From Gambelia wislizenii (Eukaryota > Chordata > Lepidosauria > Squamata > Crotaphytidae), in contig JAUMIR010000004.1 of NCBI GenBank assembly GCA_030847615.1, positions 228,450,501-228,514,500 on the forward strand: a stretch of DNA of 64,000 nucleotides, in the 5' to 3' direction. Position 1 is the stretch's first letter. The number at the start of each line of letters is the position of its first letter. Shown here one piece after another: positions 46,096-57,585 of this stretch. The notes under the pieces are model-generated. The model saw nothing but the letters and a program-made list of their open reading frames with translations. It did not search any database and was not told the DNA's origin. A program made the position numbers and the translations under genes.

Positions 46096-46480
46096 GGGCT
46101 GTGAGGCCGTGTTCTAGAATAGTTTCTTTCTGATGTTTCGCTTGCATCTGTGGCTGGCATCCTCAGAGAATGGTTGTATAGGCGTATGTGTGGAGTTTAT
46201 ATGCTGTGAACCCCTGTTGGGGAGTATATGTACATTTGTGTAATTGAATGGTTAGTTTCTGGGTATAGAAATGCAAGGCTCGTTAGTGTCTGTTTGGCTG
46301 ATGGTTGGTTGATGGGCCATTATCTGCTGGGAATCCCCCCTGTCCCTGGGTGGAATTCTTTTGTAAGTGTTGAATTTTGATTCTATTGTATTTCAAAACT
46401 GGTAACCAGATTTTGTTTACTTTTAAAGTTTCTTCTTTCCTGTTGAAGTTGTTCAGGTGTTTGTGGATTACTTGGAATCA
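46096..46480 (-). mobile_element. Penelope-like element 3' portion
   Basis: On the minus strand, 46480 to about 46350 encodes HKHLNNFNRKEETLKVNKIW followed by LPVL, the C-terminal end of the Penelope GIY-YIG region. It continues into a non-coding part containing GGATGCCAGCCACAGATGC and GCGAAACATCAGAAAG, the segment that in many reptile copies reads GCATCCTCAGAGG / ACGTTTCGCC. The remainder of the element is absent (truncated). Assignment rests on recall of the family's C-terminal motif. Confidence 0.7.
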
Positions 46481-46642
46481 CACTAATTTACTAGGGTGCC
46501 AAATTCAATATTGCCATATCTAGTCCCCCCCCTTATAATCTGTACATTCAACAACATCAATAACTGAAAATGTAGAAGAAATATAGCAGGGTCATAAACT
46601 GAAAAGATTCCTTTTGTGAGATTGTAACCTAGGCCTGACAAT

Positions 46643-47227
46643 AGACTTTATCACACCAGCCTCTTTTCTTGCAGCAATTGTGCTAGTGAGGCAAACAAGA
46701 ACATATCTGTTTGAAAATGTTCGTTATCACACTGTTCTTCAATTGCATGAGTGTGCTGTGATTGTGCTGCTTTGGCAATCTTCTGTCTCTCTGCACTGGC
46801 TCCATAACCCCTCCTTCAGTGCATATATACCTTTCTTTTTAATTTTTAAAAAATGTTGCTGCAGTTCGGTAATTATGGGGAACCAATAAAAATTATTTTT
46901 ATTTTATCATTTTGCCATAGTTATGCAGTCACAGCAACAACAACAACAACAACAACAACAAAAGGACAGAGAAAAAACAATCTTGGCTGGCTTGGAAATA
47001 GCGAGAGGGAGGGGAGAGAGGGGGAGCATTACGCCCCTTCATGCTATGTGATTGCCATCATATCACTGCTGCTGCAGAAGGGACTTATCGCCCCAAGGGG
47101 AATAGTAGCATAGCTGCAGTATTGAGAGCCATCAATGGGTTTTACCCATCAATGAAGAGGCACGCTACAGAAACACCTGGAATGCAAACCAGCAACAAAA
47201 TAGAGATGAAATTGTGTGATAATGTAA
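46643..47227. mobile_element. possible DNA transposon of the GACTTTATCA group
   Basis: The left end AGACTTTATCACACC and the right end, read inward, TTACATTATCACACAAT agree at 12 of 14 terminal bases. A hairpin GCCATCAATGG-GTTTTA-CCCATCAATGA near 47128-47155 recalls the TATTGACGGC hairpin of family B. A CAA microsatellite (46932-46963) lies inside. No TSD. Confidence 0.45.
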
Positions 47228-48133
47228 GACCATTGCCGCTGTTATCCTGGTGTAATTCCACAATTGCAAACTTGAGGGCATGGAACTGTTTTCTTGCTCA
47301 TTTTCTTGTAAAGCACCATGTACACTGATGGTGCCATAGAAATAAAAGATGATAATGATGATGATGATGTCCTATGGCATTTTGCTGTGAAAGACAAGCC
47401 TTCCCCTGTCCCACATACAGCACTTAACCAGGCTGGCAGTTTGATCTAACTTCACACCACCTCACTTGCCTAATGGTAGGGCCTGCCCTGATTAAAAGTC
47501 CCAGTGGTAGCGATGTCCCGGTAAGGTAAAATGTACTGATACGTTCCAAAGTGAAAAATGAGGTGGTGTCTTCTGTGTAGCCTTGGATAAACTAGCATGG
47601 ATTACGTAGTGGCACAAAGTCTGTATGAAAGCCAACAACAAATAGACAAAAGACCTGACAATTGCCCAGCTTACAATTAATTTATAATTTCTTATGGCTC
47701 TACAGTAAAAAACAAAAAACAAAAACCCACCCACCACATTGCACCTAAGGTCTAGTTAGTTACACCTTCACACACACCCTCCTCTTCCTCTGGATGGAGC
47801 TCGACTACATCTAGTGATTAGCATATTTATTGGCACCTTTAAAAATATAGTCTGTCATTTAATGTTTAATGGTGTTCAGCACGTAGCCAAGAATCACAAA
47901 TATCCAGTGGTGACTCTTCCTTCCATCCTTAAAAAAGTATTTAGCAGTGCAATCCTAGGCATGTCTACTCATAAGTAAGTTCCACTGAGTTCTCTGGAAC
48001 GTAGATAAAAGGACTGCAGCCTAAATGTGAGGATAGCATCTAAGCTATCCAACTAGGCAACACATCTCATTAGAGGAAAGAAAGTTTAATACTGTATATT
48101 TCATTTGTCTTCCCAGAAGAAAAGTGAAATTGT
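47228..48133. other. unassigned sequence
   Basis: Contains a GAT tract (about 47348-47370) and the short palindromic repeat at 47941. Otherwise nothing recognised. Confidence 0.5.
47941..48026. repeat. short palindromic squamate repeat
   Basis: Reads AGCAGTGCAATCCTAGGCAT then GTCTACTCATAAGTAAGTTC and GGACTGCAGCC, the reverse orientation of the family at 13160, 27908 and 51547. Confidence 0.7.
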
Positions 48134-48227
48134 GGAGATTATCAGACAGGAATGCAAAAAGCATTCCTGTCCCACAATCTCCAATCCTGTCCCTGTCCCA
48201 GCGCAATAACCCTCCGAATCACACTTA

Positions 48228-48557
48228 GGACTTTTTCGGACATTGATTTACTGTACCAGAAAGCTCGTAACACTTGTGACTTTGCTGCGCGGCAGGGGGC
48301 CCGTTTCATATGACGCTGTTCCCCTGCCGAAATCAACTGTTTCAGTTCCGCGAGGGATTGGAGGCACCTGTGCCGTATTTAGCCACTTTTTACTCTTGGA
48401 GGTTGCCTGTGAATAAAAAATGGCCAAATATGGCGCGGCTGCCTCCAATCTTTCACGGAGTTGAAACAGCTTCATACGAAATGGGCCCCCTGCCGCACAG
48501 CAGTGTCACAAGTGTTACGAGCTTTCTGGTGTAGTAAATCAACGTCCGAAAAAGTCC
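48228..48557. mobile_element. long-palindrome element P-6 (330 bp) nested in family B
   Basis: Ends GGACTTTTTCGGACATTG and CGTCCGAAAAAGTCC. Exact TTA repeats flank it (48225-48227 and 48558-48560). Arms contain AAAGCTCGTAACACTTGTGA, CGGCAGGGGGCCCGTTTC and TTGGAGGCACCTGTGCC; the tip is TTTTTACTCTTGGAGGTTG / GCCTGTGAATAAAAAA. Frames of 64-75 codons on both strands mirror each other and are palindrome artefacts. Confidence 0.92.
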
Positions 48558-48720
48558 TTACCTTCTCTTCCGTTGACAGGCAGCCCAGGAATGAACAGAG
48601 CTCAATGGAGGCCTGTTCACTTCCTGGGCTGAAATCCCACCTGTTCTCATGAGAAGACGCAAGCACAGGAAATTCAAAAATAAAAAGTAAAATAACAAGA
48701 AAAAAGTGTTAAAAAGCACA

Positions 48721-49513
48721 TCTCTCTCTCTCTCTGGCTTTTCTTCGCAAATGAAGATTCAGGAAGGACTCATCTCACATTTTCTGCAAGCGCGCTGATG
48801 ACTAAAAAGGCCAATCCGAGATAAACAAGTCCGGTTGCAGAAAGCACAGCAGAAGGTCTCCTTGGGTGATGTTTCTGGGTTGGCATTTTTTCTGCGTTGT
48901 CATTTCTCTTCAAGACTTGTTCAACGTGAGTTCTCAAATAAGGCTGCAGCATTGTGGATAGTGCATCTCCATGCCTCCCAATGTGAGGCCAGTGCGGACT
49001 ATTGTTGGGGATCAATTTGGCCGAGCCTGAGATGTTGTTTCAGGGAGTCCTTGTATTGCTTTTTTGGAGCACCCCTCTTACGCTGACCCGTGGCGAGTTC
49101 ACCGTAGAGTACTATTTTTGGGAGGCGATGGTCCTCCATCCTAGAAATGTGCCCTGCCCAGCTCAGCTGTGTTCTCAATATCATGGCCTCAATGCTGGTG
49201 ATCCCTGCTTGCTCAAGGACAGCAACATTCGTCACATAGTCCAGTGTATATTTAGGATTGTGCGTAAACAGCGCTGATGAAAGCGTTTGAGGAGTCATAA
49301 ATGGTGGCGATAGGTGACCCATGTTTCAGAACCGTAAAGGAGAATAGACAGTAAAATGGCTCTATACACACTGATTTTTGTGCTTCGCCTCAGGTGTTTG
49401 TTACTCCAGACTCTTTTGTAAAGTCTTCCAAATGCACTATATGCCTTTGCTAATCTGTGATCGATCTCTTTGTCAATCTTGGCATCTGAGGAGATGATGC
49501 TTCCCAGGAACAC
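48721..49513 (-). mobile_element. LINE 3' end, RTE-like, (GA)n tail
   Basis: A 5'-truncated minus-strand LINE. The 3' end on the minus strand is AAAAGCCAGAGAGAGAGA. AAAATAACAAG occurs on both sides (48689-48699 and 49520-49530) and may be the TSD. The second copy at 62197-62585 has the same 3' end with a GA tail, so the tail belongs to the family. It sits inside the family B transposon. Confidence 0.82.
48770..49513 (-). pseudogene. RTE-like LINE C-terminal remnant
   Basis: From 49513 leftward: FLGSIISSDAKIDKEIDHRL, then AKAYSAFGRLYKRVW, NKHLRRSTKISVYRAIL and LLYGSETWVTYRHHL. A frameshift follows, then YVTNVAVLEQAGITSIEAMI, LSWAGHISRMEDHRLPKIVL and YGELATGQRKRGAPKKQYKD. A further frame gives WPHIGRHGDALSTML. 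The order (FLGS, YGSETW, WAGHISRM, RGAPKK, WR) is that of the post-catalytic part of RTE-like LINEs. The catalytic YADD is missing. The exact clade was not determined. Confidence 0.82.
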
Positions 49514-50419
49514 TCTAAAAAAATAACAAGCAACCCAGGGAGGTTCATAAAAAGCTTACCTTGTTTTTGTGATCCCACCCAGATGTGTTCTGGCAGGACC
49601 GCCCATTGACACTGTATTCATGGCAGGACAATGGTGTGAGTTTTCAGACGGCAGAAATGCCAGTACCAAAATGGAACACGCAATCTATTGACAGCTCAGC
49701 CTGTCAATAAAAGGAAATGCTAGAACATTTATGTGATATTGGCATCATTTTGCATTCTGATGTCATTAATCTAGTGTCACATTAGTAGCATCTGATAATC
49801 TCCTATGTTCCCTGCAAATTAAAGCAATAGCAGATAACAGCATTGAAATTTTGTCGTATTATCTAAGTGTTTTAAATGTTTAGTTTTGTTTTCCAGAGCT
49901 TCACATTTTGCCAGTTATGACTGGGTTCCCATTCTCTTTAATATCAAGAATGGAAATGTGTCCATAGAGCAGAAGACAATAGTGTGGGTGAAAAGACAGA
50001 GCTGGCAATAGTGAAGAAAGAAAGAAATGACAGGCTGCACAGAGCCATCAGCCCTTTCCTCCTGCTTCCTCCCAGTGTGAGCACATAAAAGTGAAACTGC
50101 TAGCATAGCAAGACTGTTAGGTCAGCATTGTGACTCAACATCATCTAGTTCCTATTTTCTTTCTTTGATTAGATGCCAGAGGTATTGCTGTCAAATGATA
50201 ATTTATCTTAACCTTTATTTAGTTTTCTTAGAAGACATTTACTTTTCCCCCCTCACACAAAATCTTCACTTTGGTGGGTTGTGATTTTAATGATTAATGG
50301 CAAATACCAAAAAATAGTCTTCTCTTGTATTCTTGTCTAAAGGATATGCTTGGCTAGCAGAGATATTTGTTGGTATCCTAGGCCTGATATTTGAGACAGA
50401 ATCATAGACTACTCTATTG

Positions 50420-50555
50420 CAGCCTCTCCCAGTCTGGTACTTTGCATATCTTTAGAGCTAGAATGCCCATCAGCCCCAGACAGCAAGGCCAACAATCAGG
50501 GAAGGGTTAGACCTGTCGTCCAAAATATTTGTATGGTATAGGTTGAGGAAGTCTG
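50420..50555. mobile_element. hAT MITE (136 bp)
   Basis: The left end is CAGCCTCTCCCAGTCTGG and the right end, read inward, CAGACTTCCTCAACC. The interior has CCCATCAGCCCCAGACAGCA. Flanks CTCTATTG (50412-50419) and CTTTATTG (50556-50563) are an 8-bp TSD with one mismatch. Resembles the common CAGCCTTTCCCAACC-type reptile MITEs. Confidence 0.82.
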
Positions 50556-51546
50556 CTTTATTGAATTCCAGTTGTAAACTCATTGAAATAAATGTCTTAT
50601 GGTATGATAGCAGAAGTGAAACACTTTGAGGGTATTTAATTGGCAAAGCAATTGTAGGTAAGATAATTCTTGATGCTTAGCAGTCAGACATTACAAAAAT
50701 AGCTGCTGCTGACAAAGATGCAAAACAGTTTGTTCAGTCAAGATTTTTTTAAAAAAATGTATTTGATAAATAGCCTTGCATTTTTTTTTGGATTAAACCA
50801 TAATATATCAATATTCTTAATATGTTGACCCAAGAGGGCACAGTTGATACTACTTAGAATATTACAAACCCTCTGCCATATGCATGTTGTCTAGCCTAGA
50901 CTTCAACCCTATCACTTTTCAACAGATTGTTTTAGACAACAGATCTCATGGGCAGAGAATCTGCAATGCATATAAGCTTTCTTGCTCATTTAATACAAAG
51001 GAGTCCTAGACATTGACCTTGTCTCTGGAATCTAGCTTGGCAGGGATGTAACACGGCAAAGACCTGCAAATCCCTTTTTAACAAGCCTACCTGAACCCAG
51101 TGGCCACGTCCAAATAATTGAAAATGCAAAGATGCCCAGTAGATCTGTTGCTGATAAAGCTGAGGGCTGAAGAAGAGATTGGAGTTGTGTTTTCTGTGGA
51201 GGGGAGAGGAGGGGAGAATAACTAAAAAAAAAAAAACAAAAAAAAACCTACAATAGCTAATCAGCACTAAAATATATATTGTGCATACTGGGGTTTTACT
51301 ATTAAATCATGATAATCTTTTGCTAAAAGACATGTTAACTATAATATGCGGCTATCCAAAATGGTGCTTCCCCTTAAGTCGAATTTTGAAGTCAGAACTA
51401 TAACCAAATGCAGACGTTAAGATGGAAATAATGAAACACCTTCAAATCCCTCCTATTGTTTTTTGGGTTGCTATATTGCAAAAGCTTGTCATTTAGCGAA
51501 AGAAGTAAATGCAGGTATGGAAAATGAGCTGTAGCAAGGAAAGAAG

Positions 51547-51645
51547 TGGTAAGGCTGCAGTCCTAAGCATATTTACCTGGAAGTAATGTCAATTAAACTC
51601 CACAGGACTTACTTCTAAGTAATCATGCTTAGCACTGAACTACAC
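51547..51645. repeat. short palindromic squamate repeat
   Basis: TAAGGCTGCAGTCCTAAGCA, TTTACCTGGAAGTAATGTC, and the complementary half GGACTTACTTCTAAGTAATC. Best preserved member of the family in the window. Confidence 0.75.
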
Positions 51646-52728
51646 ATTACAGTATCCCCTTGAGCAATCTCCTGCATTCCGCTTCAGGATATTGTTTCTT
51701 CCCCTTACCCAAGAATCACTGTGTGCATAATGAATGAAAGAGGGGAATTAAATCAATTAGATGAAAATTTGGGAACAGACTAACTTGGCTGCAAACCTAG
51801 ATGTCATTAAGATTTAAAGTGGCATGTTCATTATGCAAGGAAGATGCTACTTAACATAGTCACATCTCTAAAATAACTTGCAGCTGTATTCTACCTATGT
51901 AGGGTGGGCCACTGTGCATCCCACCCAAAGGAGGAAATGCATCAGCAAAACTAGGGCAGGAGAGCACACATTTTGCATTTAATAAAATATATCTATAGGT
52001 GCAAATTTAGAAAATTTAGAAATGAAAATAAAATATATTTCACCCTAATATATGAGCAGGTGCCCTGTGTATCTATCCACTGGTTGTCCCAGTCCTTACT
52101 GGGGAAATCAAAATGGAGCAAACATTATGCTAACTCTGCCTGATAGTATATTGGTGTTCCCACATTTAAATTATCTTTCACAGGATGCACACAAACTCCA
52201 TTGAGAGCAATTCCCATGGCCTCATCCATTACTGGTACTTTTTTTCTTTGCACGTTATCTTTGCAGTTCCTTCCTTTTGAGGGGGGTGTATTTTCCCACC
52301 CTCATTTCATTTGTTTCCTTCTCATATTGGTGACATTCTGGCTTCCTTAGCAGTTCCCTTGGCCACATTACAGTCACATTTTCTGACCAACTTTCTTTTG
52401 TCTGTGGGGGGAAGTGCATGTTTGCAGCCTTCCACATCACACAAGGCATCATATCTGTCATGTGCTGGTCCTGACAGTATCTTCCCATGGTAACCCCCTC
52501 CTTCACTCACAACAAGCTCTCTCTACCTCTCCTCCATTCCCTGCTTCCTCCTTTTCCTTCATGGACATTGTTGAACCTGGCATGATGGATCTTTGCTTCT
52601 TCTAAATTGAAAAGCTAAGCAACTGTCCATGTGGGTTTTGTCCAGGAAGGGCTACTTTCCCCTACCTGTCCAGGGAGGACAGGGAAGGCTGAATAGACTG
52701 TAAGGAAGTGGTGTTTGTGGGTGTGTAT

Positions 52729-52948
52729 GCCCTGGTGGTGCAGTGGTTAAATGCTAGTACTGCATCCACCATGCTATGAGTTCAATCCCAGAGGGCTCCA
52801 AGGTTGACTCAGCCATCTATCCTTTCGTAGGTTGGTAAAATGAGTACCCAGCTTGTTGGGGACAATTAGCTAACATGTTGTAAACTGCTTAGTGAGTGCT
52901 TTGCACTGAGAAGCAGTATAGAAATATAAATGCTATTGCTATTGCTAT
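52729..52948 (+). mobile_element. tRNA-derived SINE, ACA-SINE-like
   Basis: Opens GCCCTGGTGGTGCAGTGGTT (A-box region) and has GAGTTCAATCC (B-box). The body is CTATCCTTTCGTAGGTTGG, TAAAATGAGTACCCAGC and TTGTTGGGGACAATTAGC. It ends ATGTTGTAAACTGCTTAG...TATAAATGCTATTGC with three CTATTG units, an L2-like tail. The SINE promoter boxes are intact enough to recognise but this is not a tRNA gene. TSD not resolved. Confidence 0.88.
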
Positions 52949-53255
52949 ACTTCCCCTTACTTCTCAGGAAGGAGAGTTGTGTGTTTCTCAGGTAGGATAT
53001 GTGCTGTTTTAATCAGAATTTTCTTTATTGGTGTTGAACTCAGTGTGTTCATGCACATGATCCCTCTCAGTTTTTCTCTTTCTGTGCCTTTCGAGAAAGA
53101 ATATCTTCTAAGTACAGGAGGGAAATGAGCTGTTTCCCAAGAGGGGAGGTGTGCATGTATTGAGAGACAGTGTGTTTACATAGTGCTCCTCTGTGGAATC
53201 ACTTAGGCTGGTGTCACTCCGCTCCCTGACAGTCACCTGGTACAGTTCGGCCTCT

Positions 53256-53294
<39 letters not shown>

Positions 53295-55424
53295 GCCATC
53301 ACTGGTGCTCCTGGGTTTTTGTCTTGTCCTTTCCCTGTTGTATGCAGGCTAAAGGAAACAGGGGGAAAGAATTGCAGGCACTCACATTTCTTGGAACTGA
53401 GCTCCTTTTAGTTTGTATGTGTATCTATACCTACAAAACACACAACTACCTGGTATTTATTTATTTATTTATTGTTCCCAGGTCCTATTTTTACTTGTCA
53501 GTGTCCTGGTAAATGCTTTTCAGAAGTGGGAGAGAGAAGCCCACAATGGAAAAAACTGAAGATGGTCAAGCCACCTCCCCACACCAACCCTGACAATTTG
53601 CCTGCAACCTCTCCACAGTTGGGGGATTGTTGGGCCAGGCAGGACCACTTCTCTCTTGCTCTTGAGGGAAGACAGAGAAGGCTGTCTGAACTATAAATGT
53701 GTGCATGCATGTGTGTGTGTGGGGGGTATGCACACATTTCCTCTTTTTTCCCCTGAGGGAAATAGAGTGGTGGGCAAGCAAATCTGCTTGTCTTTCCTCT
53801 TTCACAGGGAAGAAGGTGCATCCTGTTTGCCTGTGAAGTCAAGGCATCAAGGGGGTTTAACAAAGACGTATGCAAAAGAAACTGGTGTTAAATGAGGTTT
53901 ATCAGAGAGGTGTGTAAATAAGAAAGATTACATCTAGCTAGTAAGGCATCATACATCTTGGACAGCATGATAGTTTGGGGGGAAGAAGGGCAATATTGAT
54001 AGCAACACATGCACAAGATCATCACACAGGATTATTCACATCCCAAAATACTGAGAGAACTGAAGCAATTACAAGAACATGTGAAAAATCAGAGGTTATT
54101 TGTCATGGGAGGAAACTTTTCTGAGTAGTAGTGTGAATAGCTGCATTGATTTAACATGAAATATGGGTGAATAAAAAATTGCTGAAGCATTTACAACTAT
54201 AGGAAGCATATATCTGTATCCAGATTTAGTGACTGTTGATCAGAAACTTCAAGGTCCCACCTCTCCTTTCTTTGTTTTTTTTTAAATCATTAAATTAAAA
54301 TTGGGCAGGACAGGTCTTCAAACAGAGAATGCCTTCAAATAGTGGACTATTCTCTCTAAAGCTGACAACATGTCTATCCTGTTCCATGACTGTGAGGTGG
54401 TATGCCTCACTGAATTTAACTGAATGCAGTCCTAAATAATTTCAGCATAATATTGCAGCATTACTCAACATTTTTAACAGCTTACATGATTTTCATCCTA
54501 TTATGGAAAGAAAGGTTCTGCTGCCATTTAAATGGGCAAAACTTCCAATAATACTTGTACCGATTATGCTGCATGAGGCAAAGGACAAGGTGCTTTCCCT
54601 CTCTATTGCACACATAGGAAGTGTTTCAACTGGAGCTGAATTTTATGTCAATGTCAACATGGATGACCGGACAGCATTCTTCATTGCACCCAAGGGCATC
54701 AAGCCAGCTTAGGAAGCAGAGAGTAGGACAGCTCTGTCCTCCAACATCTTTCAGCTGTTCTGTGCTCCCCAGCATCAGCTGCCTGCAGTGGCTGCCTCAC
54801 TCTGTGCAGAGCTTGGAAACTTACTTTGGATAACTAAATTCAGTTGTTGTCCCAAAATCTCTGAATTACAATACAATGCTTACCATTTAAAAACAAACAT
54901 TTTTACAGTTCTCAGAGGTCACAAAAGTAGTTGCTTTTTCATTTTCATTTTTAAAAACACCTGAATGCTACAAGTGTGTGTGTGGTACGAGCACCCACTC
55001 TGCCTGTCACCTTCTTGTTGATTTAACATCCACAACAGAGCATAAGGCAGAGTAGCGTGAGACAGCATTTTAACCATGTGATAGTCTTCCTCCACCATTT
55101 AGTAAGGCTGTCCCCCATCACCCAGTAAGTGTAAAAGTAACTACAATGTCGCAGTGTTGTCAAGGTGCCTGTATAGTTGTTGTCAACATGCTTGTATTTG
55201 TAGAACATCCCTGCCAAGACTTTTATATGTGTTAGCATATGGACGTGCTACATGGAAATTTGTGTTTGAGCAGGCATCTTGTCAGGCTCATGATAGCAAG
55301 GGTTAAAGCACCACCTAAAATCTCCTTTTGATCTTCAAGTCAGTCTACACAGAAAATCAGAAATGTCACAAATAATAATAACTATTAGAGATCCGATATT
55401 CCCAGGATGTGGAGAACAATCACA
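52949..55424. other. unassigned sequence
   Basis: No gene was recognised. A CA microsatellite (53259-53290), a TTTA run near 53455-53472 and a GT/G tract near 53711-53728 are present. Overlapping frames of 60-125 codons on both strands have no domain. Confidence 0.5.
53259..53290. repeat. (CA)n microsatellite
   Basis: About 16 uninterrupted CA units. Confidence 0.95.
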
Positions 55425-55505
55425 TATTTATTTATTTATTTATTTAATTTATACCCCGCTCTTCAGCCACAAGGCTATCAGAGCGGCTTACAAATTGTTT
55501 TAAGT
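55425..55505 (-). mobile_element. LINE/SINE 3' tail fragment (L2-like)
   Basis: On the minus strand it reads TTGTAAGCCGCTCTGATAGC, then GAAGAGCGGGGTATAAATT, then an AATA-rich tail. This tail type closes L2-like LINEs and their SINEs in reptiles. Only the last 80 bp are present. Confidence 0.65.
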
Positions 55506-55674
55506 AATAGCTATTTACACATCTACACTGCATTAAACAGTTTCCAATCTGTGTTAGCTAATTTTTAGCATGAATACCCCCAGCCATACAGCTTTCTCTC
55601 TCAGCTGCCCATCTAAACAATAGTCACAGTACTCTGTATTGTCTCATAAGTGTGTGTTTGTCTAAGACATTACT

Positions 55675-56148
55675 GTTACTATGGTTCTTCAAATCATTTC
55701 TAACTCATGGTGAACTTAGCCAGCATGGTGTAGTGGTTTGAATGTTGGACTATCACTAGGGAGACCAGGTACAGATCCCCACTTGGCCATGGAAACTCAC
55801 TCGGTGAGTTTGGGCAAGTAACATACCCTCAGCCTCAGAGGAAGGCAAAGGCACACACACACACACACACACACACACCTGAACAATTCTTGCTATGATA
55901 AGTTATCCTTAGGGTTGCCATAAGTCAGAAATGACTTGAAGGCACTCAACAACAGCAACAAGGTGAACCTATCACAGGGTTTTCTTGGCAAAATTCATTC
56001 AGAGTGGGTTTGCTTTTGCCATCCTCTGAAGTTGAGAGAGTGTGACTTACCTAAGGTCATCCAGTGGGTTTCCATAGCTGAGTGGGTATTTGAACCCTGG
56101 TCTCCAGAGTCATAGTCCAATGCCCAAATCACTACACTACACTGGCTC
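55675..56148 (-). mobile_element. Sauria-type SINE (minus), split by another SINE
   Basis: Exact 14-bp repeats TCTAAGACATTACT flank it (55661-55674 and 56149-56162). On the minus strand it has the tRNA-like head near 56148, GGGTTCAAATACCC as B-box region, AGGTAAGTCACACTCTCTC and the tail ending with AGTTAGAAATGATTTGAAG. A plus-strand SINE (55719-55961) interrupts it 44 bp from its tail end. Confidence 0.92.
55719..55961 (+). mobile_element. Sauria-type SINE nested in another Sauria SINE
   Basis: Starts GCCAGCATGGTGTAGTGGTT (A-box) with CAGGTACAGATCCCCAC (B-box). The body TGGGCAAGTAACATACCC and CTCAGCCTCAGAGG follows, a CA microsatellite fills 55854-55879, and it ends AAGTCAGAAATGACTTGAAG plus CAACAACAGCAACA. 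TSD GGTGAACTTA (55709-55718) and GGTGAACCTA (55962-55971), nine of ten identical. Confidence 0.93.
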
Positions 56149-56162
56149 TCTAAGACATTACT

Positions 56163-57585
56163 ACCTTCTTTTTAAGCCAAGTACCTGGTATGTCTCTCAG
56201 GAAAACAAATGGCCATCTTGCTGTCCTGCTGAGTCCTTTAGAAGGCTGCCTGTTCTGAAGATTCTTGTCTTCAGTCCAAAATCACATAAAAGACCCCTGC
56301 CTCCAAAGATAATTCATTCTGGGGGAGGGATCTTGTTGCTGCATCTGTATTGACAAAGAGTCACTCAAGGGAAGGGATCAACTTTCTGCCCCCATCTCTG
56401 TCAAAAGCTCCCTGCTCCCTGCTCCTGGAACATTGCTGACATCACCAGCTAGGCCATGCCTAGCTCTCCTCTTAAGCTTGAATCACTTCCTCTCTCAGAC
56501 TTCCCCAGAATTCAGGATTTAGCCAAAAAATCTCATCAATTTATTCTCTTTCTGAAAGTTCTGGTTCTTGCCCAGAGGCTCAGAGAAGACCTTAGTTAGG
56601 TTGTCCTCCTCTTTCTTTCACTGCACTAACTTTAGAATAGTGCTTCCAAGTTGCTCCTTGGAAAAATATAGTGGAACTTAGAAGAGGTGATCACTGTCAC
56701 AGGCGGTGACAATGGCTCCTTTTCTGAGCACTGTGGTCATTGATCCAGCCTGCCTGGCTTTGACCTTGTCAGTGGTGGCGGCTTCAGCTCCTTCTCTGAC
56801 TGTGCCACAGCCCTTGACCTTCTCCCTTCAGTAGGGAGGAAGGCAGGCAGTCCAGCAAGGGGAAGAGAAGGCCTGGCAGCATTGGCAGTTGTTGGACAGT
56901 AAGAAGAAGGAAGAGAAGAAAAGGTGGCGGAGGCCCTGAGTGGCAAGTGGGTGGCTGTTGGTCAAGGTTGTATAAAAGCATACCAGGTAGCACCCTCATT
57001 AAAGTACAATCATAACCAATGCAATCAAAATTACGCTTTTGTTACTGAGAAAATGAATTTATTCCAAGCACCTAGTTATTTGTAAGTAGATCCGTCCAGG
57101 CTATGACTCTTCCCTAGTGATAAGGCTTCTGCCTAAGGATCAGACCAAAAGCCTGAATTATGAAGGTAATTCTCAAAGCTTAGGCTTTCTTGTTCCATAA
57201 ATATGGGGAAGTTCATATTTGCCACTTGTCTGCATGCAAGCACTTCAGGACAATGTGAGGTTGCCACTTGCCTCAAGGTGACACCATGCTTAGGCTGACT
57301 AATATGTAGTGGTCTAAAAAGGCTGGCAGTAAGTATGGTACATCCCCACCAACATTTCACAGATGGAAACCAAGACACATGGAGCTAAGGAACATCAGAG
57401 TATGGTCAAGATGGGATAAGTTATTAATGAGGGAAAGCACACAAGCTAGGGGGAGCTGCAGCATTTTGCCTTTGCTGAGTCTACAGGGAAGAGCAAGATT
57501 CCACTCCCTTCTCTCCCACCTGCTGATCTGAGTACAAACTACTTTTTCACTTTGAACTCAGTTTGCAACAATTGAAGTAAACCAA
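56163..57585. other. unassigned sequence
   Basis: No gene was recognised in 1.4 kb. 69-87-codon frames have no motif. Confidence 0.5.

Larger units (their letters stand above)
48134..49803. mobile_element. family B DNA transposon with two nested insertions
   Basis: Ends GGAGATTATCAGACAGG and, read inward, GGAGATTATCAGATGC. Flanks TGT and TAT may be a worn 3-bp TSD. Left part has the CTTACCTT...CAGGAATGAACAGAGCTC block and TCTCATGAGAAGACGC; right part has AACCCAGGGAGGTTCATAAA, GACGGCAGAAATGCCAG and the hairpin CTATTGACAGCTCAGCCTGTCAATAAAAG. A palindrome (48228-48557) and a minus-strand LINE (48721-49513) interrupt it. Net length is about 545 bp, similar to the copies at 5315 and 57586. Confidence 0.82.
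49804..52728. other. unassigned sequence with small repeats
   Basis: No gene was recognised in about 2.9 kb. The hAT MITE at 50420 and the short repeat at 51547 lie in it. A purine-A tract is at about 51223-51246. Everything else is unassigned. Confidence 0.5.

Noticed and set aside
52729..52800. tRNA gene
   Set aside because: A-box and B-box are present but the sequence cannot form a full cloverleaf and continues into a SINE body and tail.
54503..54833. Frames of 69-70 codons as an exon
   Set aside because: No recognisable domain, no matching neighbouring exon and the two frames overlap in different phases.
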